This document shows positions 1 to 6,011 of a DNA stretch of 7,989 nt, piece by piece (the first letter of the stretch is position 1; each line of letters opens with the position of its first letter). The stretch comes from JAKASV01 sp964595035. Its GTDB lineage: Bacteria; Babelota; Babeliae; Babelales; Vermiphilaceae. The notes beneath the pieces were generated by a model. It saw only the letters and a list, made by a program, of their open reading frames with translations, searched no databases and was not told the origin of the DNA. Location of the stretch: contig CAZQNW010000042.1 in assembly GCA_964595035.1 (NCBI GenBank), positions 1 through 7,989 of the forward strand. The letters run 5' to 3'. Made by a program: the position numbers and the translations under genes.

Positions 1-1028
1 TGTCGGAATTTTTATCACTTCACGCAGGCCAACTTTTCTTCATGGGTATTCTCATTGCGATAATCTTTATTATTCTGTTTTCCATTATCAATATAAAATA
101 CAATCCCTCTAAATCAAGAACTAATATACTTGAAAATGCGCTCGCCATTACGATAACACTCGTCATTATGGGCTGCTTTTTTATTATTACCACTACAAAT
201 ATTTACCTGTTATTATTTAATTTCATATTATTAAGCCTTATTTTTATCCTTATAATATTAGGTTATGAAAAAAGGGATATGATACTTGTTAATACTGGAA
301 TGTTTTGGCTCGTTGCTTTTATTGTCGCACGCTATTTTGATTTCTTCTGGAAACTCATGTCTCGGTCACTCTTTTTCTTAATTGGCGGATTACTTCTTTT
401 ATGTTGTGGCATTATACTTGAACGTAAAAGAAGGGAATTAAAAGCTTTAGTAGCTGCACCGGAAAAATATACACCTATTTATGTATCACATAAAAAATAT
501 CTATTTATTCTGTTAGGTATTTTCTGGTTTGCCATCATTGGCGGTTATATTGCTATCAAAGAATACGTTTTACAAACCGGGCAGGAAGTTATCCTGAAAA
601 CTATTCCTGTAGACCCAAGAGATCTTTTTAGGGGGGATTATGTAAGATTAAGATACCCTATCAGTACAATTGATATACAACAAATACCCTCAGAAAAGTA
701 TAACTATAAAATAGGTGAAACCATTTTTGTAGAACTAGTGATAAAGAACAATTATGCAGAGGCCTCACGTATTACTACTAAGCACAAAAAAGGCATATTG
801 GCTATAAAGGGAACAATAAAAAACATTTCGCAAAACTCTAATTTACCTACAGACAAGAAACTTTTCATTGAATATGGTATTGAAAGTTATTTTGTCCCAG
901 AAGGCAGGGGTCGAGAAATTGAGATGGCAGTCGGTAAAAATATTGATGTTAAAATAACCATCAGCAAGTCCGGCAAAGCGGTTATTAAAGAACTGCTGCT
1001 AGAAGGGCACGTGTTCACTGCCAAATAA
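1..1028 (+). CDS. DUF2157-like membrane protein with C-terminal GDYXXLXY domain (5' truncated)
   Basis: The reading frame is already open at base 3 and runs without a stop into the ATG at 42. That ATG has no ribosome binding site, so the gene almost certainly starts before the window. Numbered from the ATG at 42, hydrophobic segments lie near residues 1-17, 31-52, 53-73, 80-97, 108-125 and 151-172. The segment 'ARYFDFFWKLMSRSLFFLIGG' followed by LERKRR (residues 96-131) resembles the end of DUF2157 membrane proteins. After the last helix comes LKTIPVDPRDLFRGDYVRLR and a tyrosine; GDYVRLRY (198-205) is the signature of the GDYXXLXY family, here predicted to be outside the cytoplasmic membrane. 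These two families are often found together; their biochemical role is unknown. The stop at 1026-1028 is followed by about 165 bp with no clear terminator. The family call is fairly secure; no function is claimed. Confidence 0.85.
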   Translation, partial: SEFLSLHAGQLFFMGILIAIIFIILFSIINIKYNPSKSRTNILENALAITITLVIMGCFFIITTTNIYLLLFNFILLSLIFILIILGYEKRDMILVNTGMFWLVAFIVARYFDFFWKLMSRSLFFLIGGLLLLCCGIILERKRRELKALVAAPEKYTPIYVSHKKYLFILLGIFWFAIIGGYIAIKEYVLQTGQEVILKTIPVDPRDLFRGDYVRLRYPISTIDIQQIPSEKYNYKIGETIFVELVIKNNYAEASRITTKHKKGILAIKGTIKNISQNSNLPTDKKLFIEYGIESYFVPEGRGREIEMAVGKNIDVKITISKSGKAVIKELLLEGHVFTAK

Positions 1029-1194
1029 TTTGTAAAAGAAATACACAAAAATTTGCTACCTTATTAATCACAAATCATTGCATGAACCATCTTTTATAGC
1101 CTTTTTATTCTTTTGCAAGTCCTAGACAGAATTTTCAGTTAATTCGTAACTCATGTTTTTAGTAGGCTCCAAGAATAACTCAAGGGATTTCCTC
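1029..1194. other. intergenic spacer, nothing recognised
   Basis: AT-rich DNA between the end of the GDYXXLXY gene and the next promoter. I found no hairpin followed by a T-run, no plausible start codon with a ribosome binding site and no clear repeat. How transcription of the upstream gene ends is not evident. The rest of the gap up to 1425 is covered by the promoter and leader entries. Confidence 0.5.
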
Positions 1195-1224
1195 TTTACA
1201 TTAAGTTCTGGTGCGTATTATAAT
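1195..1224 (+). promoter_or_regulatory. sigma-70-type promoter of the outer-membrane protein gene
   Basis: TTTACA at 1195-1200 and a perfect TATAAT at 1219-1224 are separated by 18 bp. The -35 box matches consensus at five of six positions. The predicted transcription start is near 1231, which gives an untranslated leader of about 195 nt before the ATG at 1426. This is the best promoter-like match I found in the window and fits a highly expressed surface protein. Confidence 0.7.
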
Positions 1225-1230
1225 GGGGGA

Positions 1231-1425
1231 AAGACTTGTACAACATACTATTAATCAGCACGATAAGTCTCTGTGGTATTAATGATTCAGGCTGTATACG
1301 CAGTATATCGTCAGGAAAGGAGGAGCTATCAAATAAAAAGGGCGGGTTATCTATGACACAATGCTTTTATCATTGTGCATTACCCATTTGTGTCTTGTAT
1401 CAGTTTAATCTTAAAAGGAGTTTAC
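1231..1425 (+). promoter_or_regulatory. long 5' leader of the outer-membrane protein mRNA
   Basis: About 195 nt lie between the predicted transcription start and the start codon. The leader holds a Shine-Dalgarno-like AAAGGAGGAG at 1316-1325 with no ATG, GTG or TTG at usable distance downstream. It also holds a small hairpin, CACAATG (1357-1363) pairing with CATTGTG (1371-1377) around a 7-nt loop. The real ribosome binding site is AAAAGGAG (1413-1420), five bases before ATG 1426. Such length suggests control of mRNA stability or translation, but no known riboswitch or leader family was recognised. Confidence 0.4.
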
Positions 1426-3339
1426 ATGATGAAAAATACGCTCAAGCGCCTAGTAAGTATAACTGCATTATTGAGTTTCAGTTGTGCTTTTGCTGATGTC
1501 ACACCCTATATAGCTATCCGCTCACAAGGATTTAACGCTGCGCGTGAACTCGTTGGATGGCAATCGTTAATTAACAGATATGATATGGACTGCATCTACG
1601 GTGCATTTTCCATAACACCGGAATATACCAGAACATTCAATTCATATCGCCTAGCTCAAGCTTTATTTTGCGACGCAATACCATGCAACGCATGCAACAA
1701 AACATGCTCAACCTTCCGCGTCCAAGGTAGCAGAGTAACGGACAGAGATAATAACGCCCTCATGGCCGAGAATTTTTACCTGCCAACAGATTTTTCAAGC
1801 GAAATAACCATTCAACCACGCATCGACAACTTCCTCGTAGATTTCAACTTCTATCTTGGACTCGATGAATGGTGCAACGGTATGTATTTCAGAATACACA
1901 CACCAATTTGCCATACACGCTGGAATATGCACTTCTGCGAAGACATCATCAATGAAGGGTCAGCGAATTATGCCCCTGGATATTTCAGCGGCACACTCGC
2001 AGGAACATATCCAAATGAGTATGGCATCAATCGCAGCAAAATGCTTCAAAGCTTTGAAGAATATATTGTAGATAACAAGGCTATCGAAGGCGTTCCAGGT
2101 GTTATGTTTAACAGCCTTAATAATGCCCGTATTTCAAAATGCGAACTTACTAAAACACGCTTGGCTGAGTTAACAGCAGCTCTTGGGTGGAACATTGTCA
2201 ACCGTGAAAACGGCACACTCGGTATCAATATTCGTGCTGCGGCCCCAACAGGAAATACTCCCCAAGCATGTTACTTATTTGAACCAATAGTTGGTAACGG
2301 CCATCACTGGGAACTCGGTGGCGGTGTAAATTCCCGCTGGTGCATGTGGAGATCACAAGATGAATGTGACGACTTCAGTTTCTATTTTGACGCAAACGTA
2401 ACACACTTGTTTAAAACACGTCAATGCAGAACCTTTGATTTAAACTGCAAACCACTCAGCCGTTATATGCTCGCTATGAAATTCAAAAACAACGTTGAGA
2501 ATCTTCAGGCCGGCTCTGACGTTGCATCACTTTCAATCCCTAACGCACAGTTTGCAGATGAATATATGCCTGTCGCGAACTTAACGACAATGCCTGTCGA
2601 CGTCAGCGCATCAGTCCAGGCAGATTTAGTATTCAAATTTGCTTATACCCATGCCAACTTCCAATTCGACATCGGTTATGATTTCTGGGCTCGCAGCTGC
2701 CTTAAGATTACTCCTCTAGGATCCTGCTGTGGAAACAACTTCAGTGAAAATACGTGGGCCCTTAAAGGTAACGCGTTTACCTATGGCTTTACCGCAACAG
2801 GTGCAAGCTTTGAATTGCTCAATACACCTGTCGCATTATCAGCAACAGAAAATAACGCCAACATCTTTGGTGGTACCAACAGCGGCAACACATGGAACCA
2901 GAACTTGGGCATAGATAATCCAAAGTTGGCATGGAACGATACTCCAACAGAACTGTACACAAAACTCATCGGCGATACTACACCTACACAGGTACATACC
3001 TCCTATGAACCACTATTTATTAAAGCGTCTGACTTTGATATTGACGGCGCGCGCACACGCGGCATGTCTCACAAAGTATTTACAAACTTTGGATATATCT
3101 GGAAAGATAGCGAAGAATGGCAACCATTCCTCGGATTTGGTGCCGAAGTTGAATGGGCTCGTCATGATGACAGGTTCTGCTGCTCATCATGCAATACTAC
3201 ATGCTGCACACCTTGCCAACCGGTCAGCTGCGATCCTTGCCACAAAAACGATTGCCATACTCAAAACGGATCCTGCTGCAAAACAATCGCTCTCACTCAA
3301 TGGGGTGTCTGGGTCAAAGGTGGCGTTGCATTTGACTAA
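1426..3339 (+). CDS. cysteine-rich outer-membrane beta-barrel-like protein (major OMP type)
   Basis: A 637-residue protein. I chose ATG 1426 because AAAAGGAG lies five bases upstream and because it gives a clean signal peptide: MMKNTLKR, a hydrophobic core, then AFA, with likely cleavage after residue 23. An in-frame GTG at 1375 would put extra residues ahead of the signal and has no good ribosome binding site. The mature part has many alternating polar/aromatic stretches typical of beta strands (e.g. FAYTHANFQFDIGYDFW, WQPFLGFGAEVEW). It ends in WGVWVKGGVAFD, like a barrel-closing last strand, though with Phe second to last instead of last. I count 28 cysteines in the mature protein, 11 of them in residues 585-618, just before the final strand. 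Cys-rich barrels in Chlamydia cross-link the envelope; a similar role here is inference. The gene is monocistronic, between its own promoter and terminator. The exact family was not recognised. Confidence 0.85.
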   Translation: MMKNTLKRLVSITALLSFSCAFADVTPYIAIRSQGFNAARELVGWQSLINRYDMDCIYGAFSITPEYTRTFNSYRLAQALFCDAIPCNACNKTCSTFRVQGSRVTDRDNNALMAENFYLPTDFSSEITIQPRIDNFLVDFNFYLGLDEWCNGMYFRIHTPICHTRWNMHFCEDIINEGSANYAPGYFSGTLAGTYPNEYGINRSKMLQSFEEYIVDNKAIEGVPGVMFNSLNNARISKCELTKTRLAELTAALGWNIVNRENGTLGINIRAAAPTGNTPQACYLFEPIVGNGHHWELGGGVNSRWCMWRSQDECDDFSFYFDANVTHLFKTRQCRTFDLNCKPLSRYMLAMKFKNNVENLQAGSDVASLSIPNAQFADEYMPVANLTTMPVDVSASVQADLVFKFAYTHANFQFDIGYDFWARSCLKITPLGSCCGNNFSENTWALKGNAFTYGFTATGASFELLNTPVALSATENNANIFGGTNSGNTWNQNLGIDNPKLAWNDTPTELYTKLIGDTTPTQVHTSYEPLFIKASDFDIDGARTRGMSHKVFTNFGYIWKDSEEWQPFLGFGAEVEWARHDDRFCCSSCNTTCCTPCQPVSCDPCHKNDCHTQNGSCCKTIALTQWGVWVKGGVAFD

Positions 3340-3356
3340 TGCTTTTAACATAAAGC

Positions 3357-3390
3357 AAAAAAAGGACCGGCATATTCCGGTCCTTTTTTT
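3357..3390 (+). terminator. intrinsic terminator of the outer-membrane protein gene
   Basis: A perfect 14-bp stem pairs AAAAAAAGGACCGG (3357-3370) with CCGGTCCTTTTTTT (3377-3390) around the loop CATATT. It starts 17 bases after the stop codon. The A-run on the left and T-run on the right mean it could stop transcription from either side. Confidence 0.92.
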
Positions 3391-3420
3391 ATATACAGAT
3401 CTTATTATTTTTCTTTGCAG

Positions 3421-3585
3421 GATCCATATGACGGTCCAGCAAACTTATACCACCTGCACAAGCGACTACAAAAATTTGCTCCTTTCTATAATTTCGTACG
3501 TCCTCATAAAGGCATAGACCTTTTGACGCCGAGACAGTTTTATGAGGTAATGAGTTATAAGGGGTCTCAGTCTCATATGTTATGA
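3421..3585 (+). pseudogene. C-terminal relic of a DDE integrase/transposase (rve type)
   Basis: Fifty-four codons and a TGA encode DPYDGPANLYHLHKRLQKF and then APFYNFVRPHKGIDLLTPRQ followed by FYE. The block YNFVRPHKGIDLLTP matches the YNxxRPHxxLxxxTP signature at the end of the integrase core of IS481/IS3-like transposases. No start codon or ribosome binding site precedes it, and the DDE catalytic residues, which lie upstream of this motif in the family, are absent. Recognisable sequence begins near 3415-3421, only about 30 bases after the preceding terminator. The rest of the element has evidently been deleted or replaced. The reading frame of this stretch is intact, so decay may be recent or the piece short enough to have escaped mutation. 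The specific insertion-sequence family is not certain. Confidence 0.75.
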
Positions 3586-3700
3586 ACCAAGACACCCATT
3601 TGCTCATTATACAATTTTTGTCATACTATCTTTTAGTTATAAGTACTAAAATTTATCAATAATTTTTCAATGAACATATCTATTAAAGTGAAGGTTATAT

Positions 3701-4435
3701 ATGAATAACATATATTTTCGTTATACTTTAGCTTTTTTACTTGTAGGAACTCTACATACGGTATCCGCCAGCCAGGAACAAGAACAGGCACAGCAGGAAA
3801 CTAAAAAGCCTGTACTTGAATTATCAACAACAACCTTAACATCATGCGGCAAATCAATGTTCGAATTTTTAAGAGCTCATCCAAAGCTCACAGGCATAGC
3901 ATGTTGCGCTGCACTCGTAGCCTGCCCTTTAACACGAACTCTTATTATAAAATTATTAACAAAACCATTCGAAATATATCATGACAGGCGTATACGCCAC
4001 ATAGAAGCTGAAACGGCAAGGCTCGGTCAAGAAGCTCAGGTATTACGACGAGATATAGACACTGAGCATGAAAGGCAACAATCCTTCTTAGCACCCCAAC
4101 TGGAATCTATTCACACACACACAGAGCAGATTGCAGCTCAGCAATGGTCAGCAGATACACTACGTATGGCACAAAGCCATGGCAGATTCGATCAAGCTGT
4201 TCAGCAAGCCACCAGCACATTATCAGGCAATATTCAGGTATTTAATAATTTTGTAGAGCAAACTGATGGCATAACCCAAGATTTACAAAGAATCTCACTT
4301 CAAAGTATACAACCTTGGATACGCACTACAAAAGCACTTGGTGAAACCTGTCAAGACATACAACGCGCACACTCATCAATACATGCAATTGCCGAAGATC
4401 AACAACGAATAATACAAACGTTAACTCAACAATAA
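3701..4435 (+). CDS. signal peptide / single hydrophobic segment / coiled-coil protein, unknown function
   Basis: A 244-residue protein starting at ATG 3701, with GAAGG (3690-3694) six bases upstream. Residues 1-23 look like a signal peptide (hydrophobic core YTLAFLLVGTL, then HTVSA with likely cleavage after Ala23). A Gln/Glu-rich linker (24-38) follows. A second hydrophobic stretch at about 62-85 (LTGIACCAALVACPLTRTLI) could be a membrane anchor. From about 92 to the end the sequence is charged, Gln-rich and predicted alpha-helical or coiled coil (HIEAETARLGQEAQVLRRDI). The protein would be held in the inner membrane or exported with a helical periplasmic part. It is followed after 17 bp by a gene of the same design, so the two are probably one operon and may form a complex. 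I recognise no family. Confidence 0.8.
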   Translation: MNNIYFRYTLAFLLVGTLHTVSASQEQEQAQQETKKPVLELSTTTLTSCGKSMFEFLRAHPKLTGIACCAALVACPLTRTLIIKLLTKPFEIYHDRRIRHIEAETARLGQEAQVLRRDIDTEHERQQSFLAPQLESIHTHTEQIAAQQWSADTLRMAQSHGRFDQAVQQATSTLSGNIQVFNNFVEQTDGITQDLQRISLQSIQPWIRTTKALGETCQDIQRAHSSIHAIAEDQQRIIQTLTQQ

Positions 4436-4452
4436 CAGTACGGAGTACCCAT

Positions 4453-5547
4453 ATGAAATTGAACAATTCTCTTATACCTCTATGCCTTTTAACCATTACC
4501 CTATCCAGCTTACAGGTTACATGCAGTATGGAACCGGATGGGACCTTTGAAACAGCAAGCCCCACAATGTTTACACATCTTTGGGGCAGCGGATCCTCTG
4601 AAATTGACAGACTTGGCGCGCAAACAGCACGTGCGATGAAATCATTTGCTGATGTATTATTGAAAAAAGTACAGGATCAAAATCAACAAAGTATCGGACA
4701 AAAAGCTCTACAAGTCGCCGGTCACTGCGCTAAAAAGATTATTTTTACCCCTAAATATCTATTGCTTACAACAGGTATAGCATTATATGCCTCACCAAGG
4801 CTACGAAATGCTACCGGTAGATTTATTGCAAACCGCTATAACGCTTTTGCAGAACACAATCCTAACAATATTTTTGTCAGAGCAATCGCGGGAATACGTA
4901 GCATATATAACTTCATCGTAGGCGGAGATGAACGTGTACGAGCAGCTCAGGAACAACAAGAGGTAACCCGTCAAGAAGTCGGAACACTCAGGGTCCAACT
5001 GGAGGAAGCCCGGCGGGCTAGAACAACCCTTGAAGGAAGGCTTGAAGCTGTCACTGAAGCAGTAAATCGCGTTGAAGAGGTAACACGTACACTCACAGGC
5101 AACGTTACGCAAACACGCGATGCATTACAAGCTCATACCCAAACCGTTGAAGGTATCTTAAGAGATACCACCAGATTAACCAGTGAGCTACAAACACTTC
5201 AAGATCCAGAGCGAAGTCCATTCGTAAAAAGGCTGGGCACACTAAGAGAAACATTAGAAGCTCATCGAAACCAACTTGGAGCAATGCAAGCAAGAATTGA
5301 ACAGGGCGAACAACAGGTTGCAACAACAATAACAGGTCTAAGACAAGAAGTAAACTCACTTACAAGCAGTCTTGCCGGAGTTAGCGGTAACACACAAGAA
5401 ATACTGCGTCGCCTTGCAGCACGTTCTGCTACACAACAAGATTCAACAGAAGCAAGCACCGCAAAAGTTGTTCATCATCCTTTAACTGTTGTTGGCAGAG
5501 GACAACTTCAAGGAGATGGACTTTTATCTATTTTAGCAGATAGTTAA
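4453..5547 (+). CDS. signal peptide / single hydrophobic segment / long coiled-coil protein, unknown function
   Basis: A 364-residue protein starting at ATG 4453, with CGGAG (4441-4445) seven bases upstream and the previous stop 17 bp before the start. Residues 1-25 form a signal-peptide-like segment (MKLNNSLIPLCLLTITLSSL, then QVTCS). A Cys at 24 does not sit in a good lipobox, so a lipoprotein is unlikely. A hydrophobic segment follows at about 96-113 (IIFTPKYLLLTTGIALYA). Residues 159-322 are an almost unbroken heptad-like region rich in Glu, Gln, Arg, Leu and Thr (VGTLRVQLEEARRARTTLEG), a long coiled coil. A short non-helical tail ends LSILADS. The order of parts and the motif TGIA...P-L-R after the anchor match the upstream gene, so the two may be diverged duplicates. 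Resemblance to chemoreceptor- or SMC-like coiled coils is compositional only. A terminator follows. Confidence 0.82.
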   Translation: MKLNNSLIPLCLLTITLSSLQVTCSMEPDGTFETASPTMFTHLWGSGSSEIDRLGAQTARAMKSFADVLLKKVQDQNQQSIGQKALQVAGHCAKKIIFTPKYLLLTTGIALYASPRLRNATGRFIANRYNAFAEHNPNNIFVRAIAGIRSIYNFIVGGDERVRAAQEQQEVTRQEVGTLRVQLEEARRARTTLEGRLEAVTEAVNRVEEVTRTLTGNVTQTRDALQAHTQTVEGILRDTTRLTSELQTLQDPERSPFVKRLGTLRETLEAHRNQLGAMQARIEQGEQQVATTITGLRQEVNSLTSSLAGVSGNTQEILRRLAARSATQQDSTEASTAKVVHHPLTVVGRGQLQGDGLLSILADS

Positions 5548-5590
5548 GACTCGCTAAAAGCAAAAAATAAGATTTCTCACTCATATAATT

Positions 5591-5631
5591 TAAGCACCGC
5601 ATTTTTAAAAGAGTGCGGCGCTTATTTTTTT
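5591..5631 (+). terminator. intrinsic terminator of the coiled-coil operon
   Basis: TAAGCACCGCA (5591-5601) pairs with TGCGGCGCTTA (5614-5624), an 11-bp stem with one A.C mismatch. It is followed by seven T residues (5625-5631). It lies 43 bp after the stop of the second coiled-coil gene. Confidence 0.85.
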
Positions 5632-5655
5632 AAATATAACGCGAACTCGATCTAA
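5629..5655. repeat. direct repeat, copy 1 (TTTAAAT-A-TAACGCGAACTCGATCTAA)
   Basis: TAACGCGAACTCGATCTAA at 5637-5655 is identical to 7494-7512. In both places TTTAAAT lies upstream; here one extra A separates the two parts. Copy 1 overlaps the T-run of the preceding terminator. An exact 19-mer repeated within 8 kb is unlikely by chance. Its role is unknown: it may be the end of a lost element, a protein-binding site or a fragment of a larger repeat. Confidence 0.75.
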
Positions 5656-5846
5656 TACATAGACAAAATGAGCAAAAAATATCCTTTCCTTGTGAGTCCG
5701 ATTTTAAACAACATGCAGACAACAATGAAGGAGTATTAATCAAGTTAACCAAGAAATTATATAGCCGGCTTTCTATGCCACGTATTAGCCTCTCGCAACC
5801 TTATTTTTATTATTTTCAATGTTTTGTACGTTTTTGCTAATTTATA
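5656..5846. other. intergenic spacer without a supported gene
   Basis: About 190 bp between the first direct repeat and the phosphatase promoter. It holds a 23-codon open frame from ATG 5668 to TAA 5739 without a ribosome binding site, and an AAGGAG at 5728-5733 with no start codon at usable distance. I see no tRNA, hairpin terminator or transposase remnant. Together with the promoter and leader, the gene-free gap runs from 5548 to 6011. Confidence 0.5.
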
Positions 5847-5882
5847 TTGACAAATTGTATTTAATTTTTGTTAGTATATAAT
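5847..5882 (+). promoter_or_regulatory. probable promoter of the phosphatase unit
   Basis: A perfect TTGACA at 5847-5852 and a perfect TATAAT at 5877-5882 lie in very AT-rich DNA, but 24 bp apart, too far for one standard sigma-70 promoter. Either TTGACA works with a weak -10 such as TTAGTA (5871-5876, spacing 18), or TATAAT works with TTGTAT (5855-5860, spacing 16). A start near 5885-5890 would give a leader of about 120 nt. Confidence 0.5.
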
Positions 5883-5934
5883 TAAGAACTATAAACTTGC
5901 TTGTTTTCACATGTACCAAGAGGGAGGGAGAAAT

Positions 5935-5970
5935 ATGAAAAATATACAAAATGGTGGTTATAAAGAGTGA
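5935..5970 (+). CDS. possible 11-residue leader peptide upstream of the phosphatase
   Basis: ATG 5935 opens a frame encoding MKNIQNGGYKE and ending at TGA 5968-5970. Just upstream is a very purine-rich AGGGAGGGAG (5921-5930), four bases before the ATG and stronger than the ribosome binding site of the phosphatase gene itself. The stop is 41 bp before ATG 6012. This could be a translated upstream frame that influences phosphatase expression, or a chance ATG after a purine run. The peptide is not recognised and shows no run of one amino acid, so classic attenuation is not indicated. Confidence 0.3.
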   Translation: MKNIQNGGYKE

Positions 5971-6011
5971 TTTTGTAATGATATAGTCAATTTTTAAAAG
6001 TAAGGAAAAGT

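Noticed and set aside
1375..1425. Upstream GTG start for the surface protein
   Set aside because: ATG 1426 has an ideal ribosome binding site and gives a normal signal peptide; the extension would place an odd hydrophobic piece ahead of it.
1236..1496. Open frame of 86 codons from TTG 1236, ending inside the surface-protein gene
   Set aside because: It relies on a TTG start almost at the predicted transcription start, overlaps the well-supported gene by 71 bases and shows no recognisable protein pattern; the shorter form from ATG 1353 is no better.
1045..3480. ACAAAAATTTGCT shared between 1045-1057 and the transposase relic (3468-3480)
   Set aside because: The 13-base match is AT-rich and does not extend in sequence or translation, so it does not show a second transposase fragment.
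3005..3517. 170-codon frame overlapping the end of the surface-protein gene
   Set aside because: It is in another frame of a convincing gene, reads through a strong terminator and overlaps the transposase relic in a different frame.
4513..4527. Possible lipoprotein cleavage site (LQVTC) in the second coiled-coil protein
   Set aside because: Gln at -3 and Thr at -1 do not fit a lipobox; an ordinary signal peptide is more likely.
4801..5359. Two antisense frames within the second coiled-coil gene
   Set aside because: They are low-complexity mirror readings of Gln/Glu/Leu-rich coiled-coil codons, with no ribosome binding site or promoter on that strand.
3599..5676. TTTGCTCATT (3599-3608) as inverted partner of AATGAGCAAA (5667-5676), possible lost transposon ends
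   Set aside because: A 10-base match is expected several times by chance in 8 kb of AT-rich DNA, and similarity does not extend.
5668..5739. 23-codon frame MSKKYPFLVSPILNNMQTTM...
   Set aside because: It has no ribosome binding site and no recognisable features; it is probably chance.
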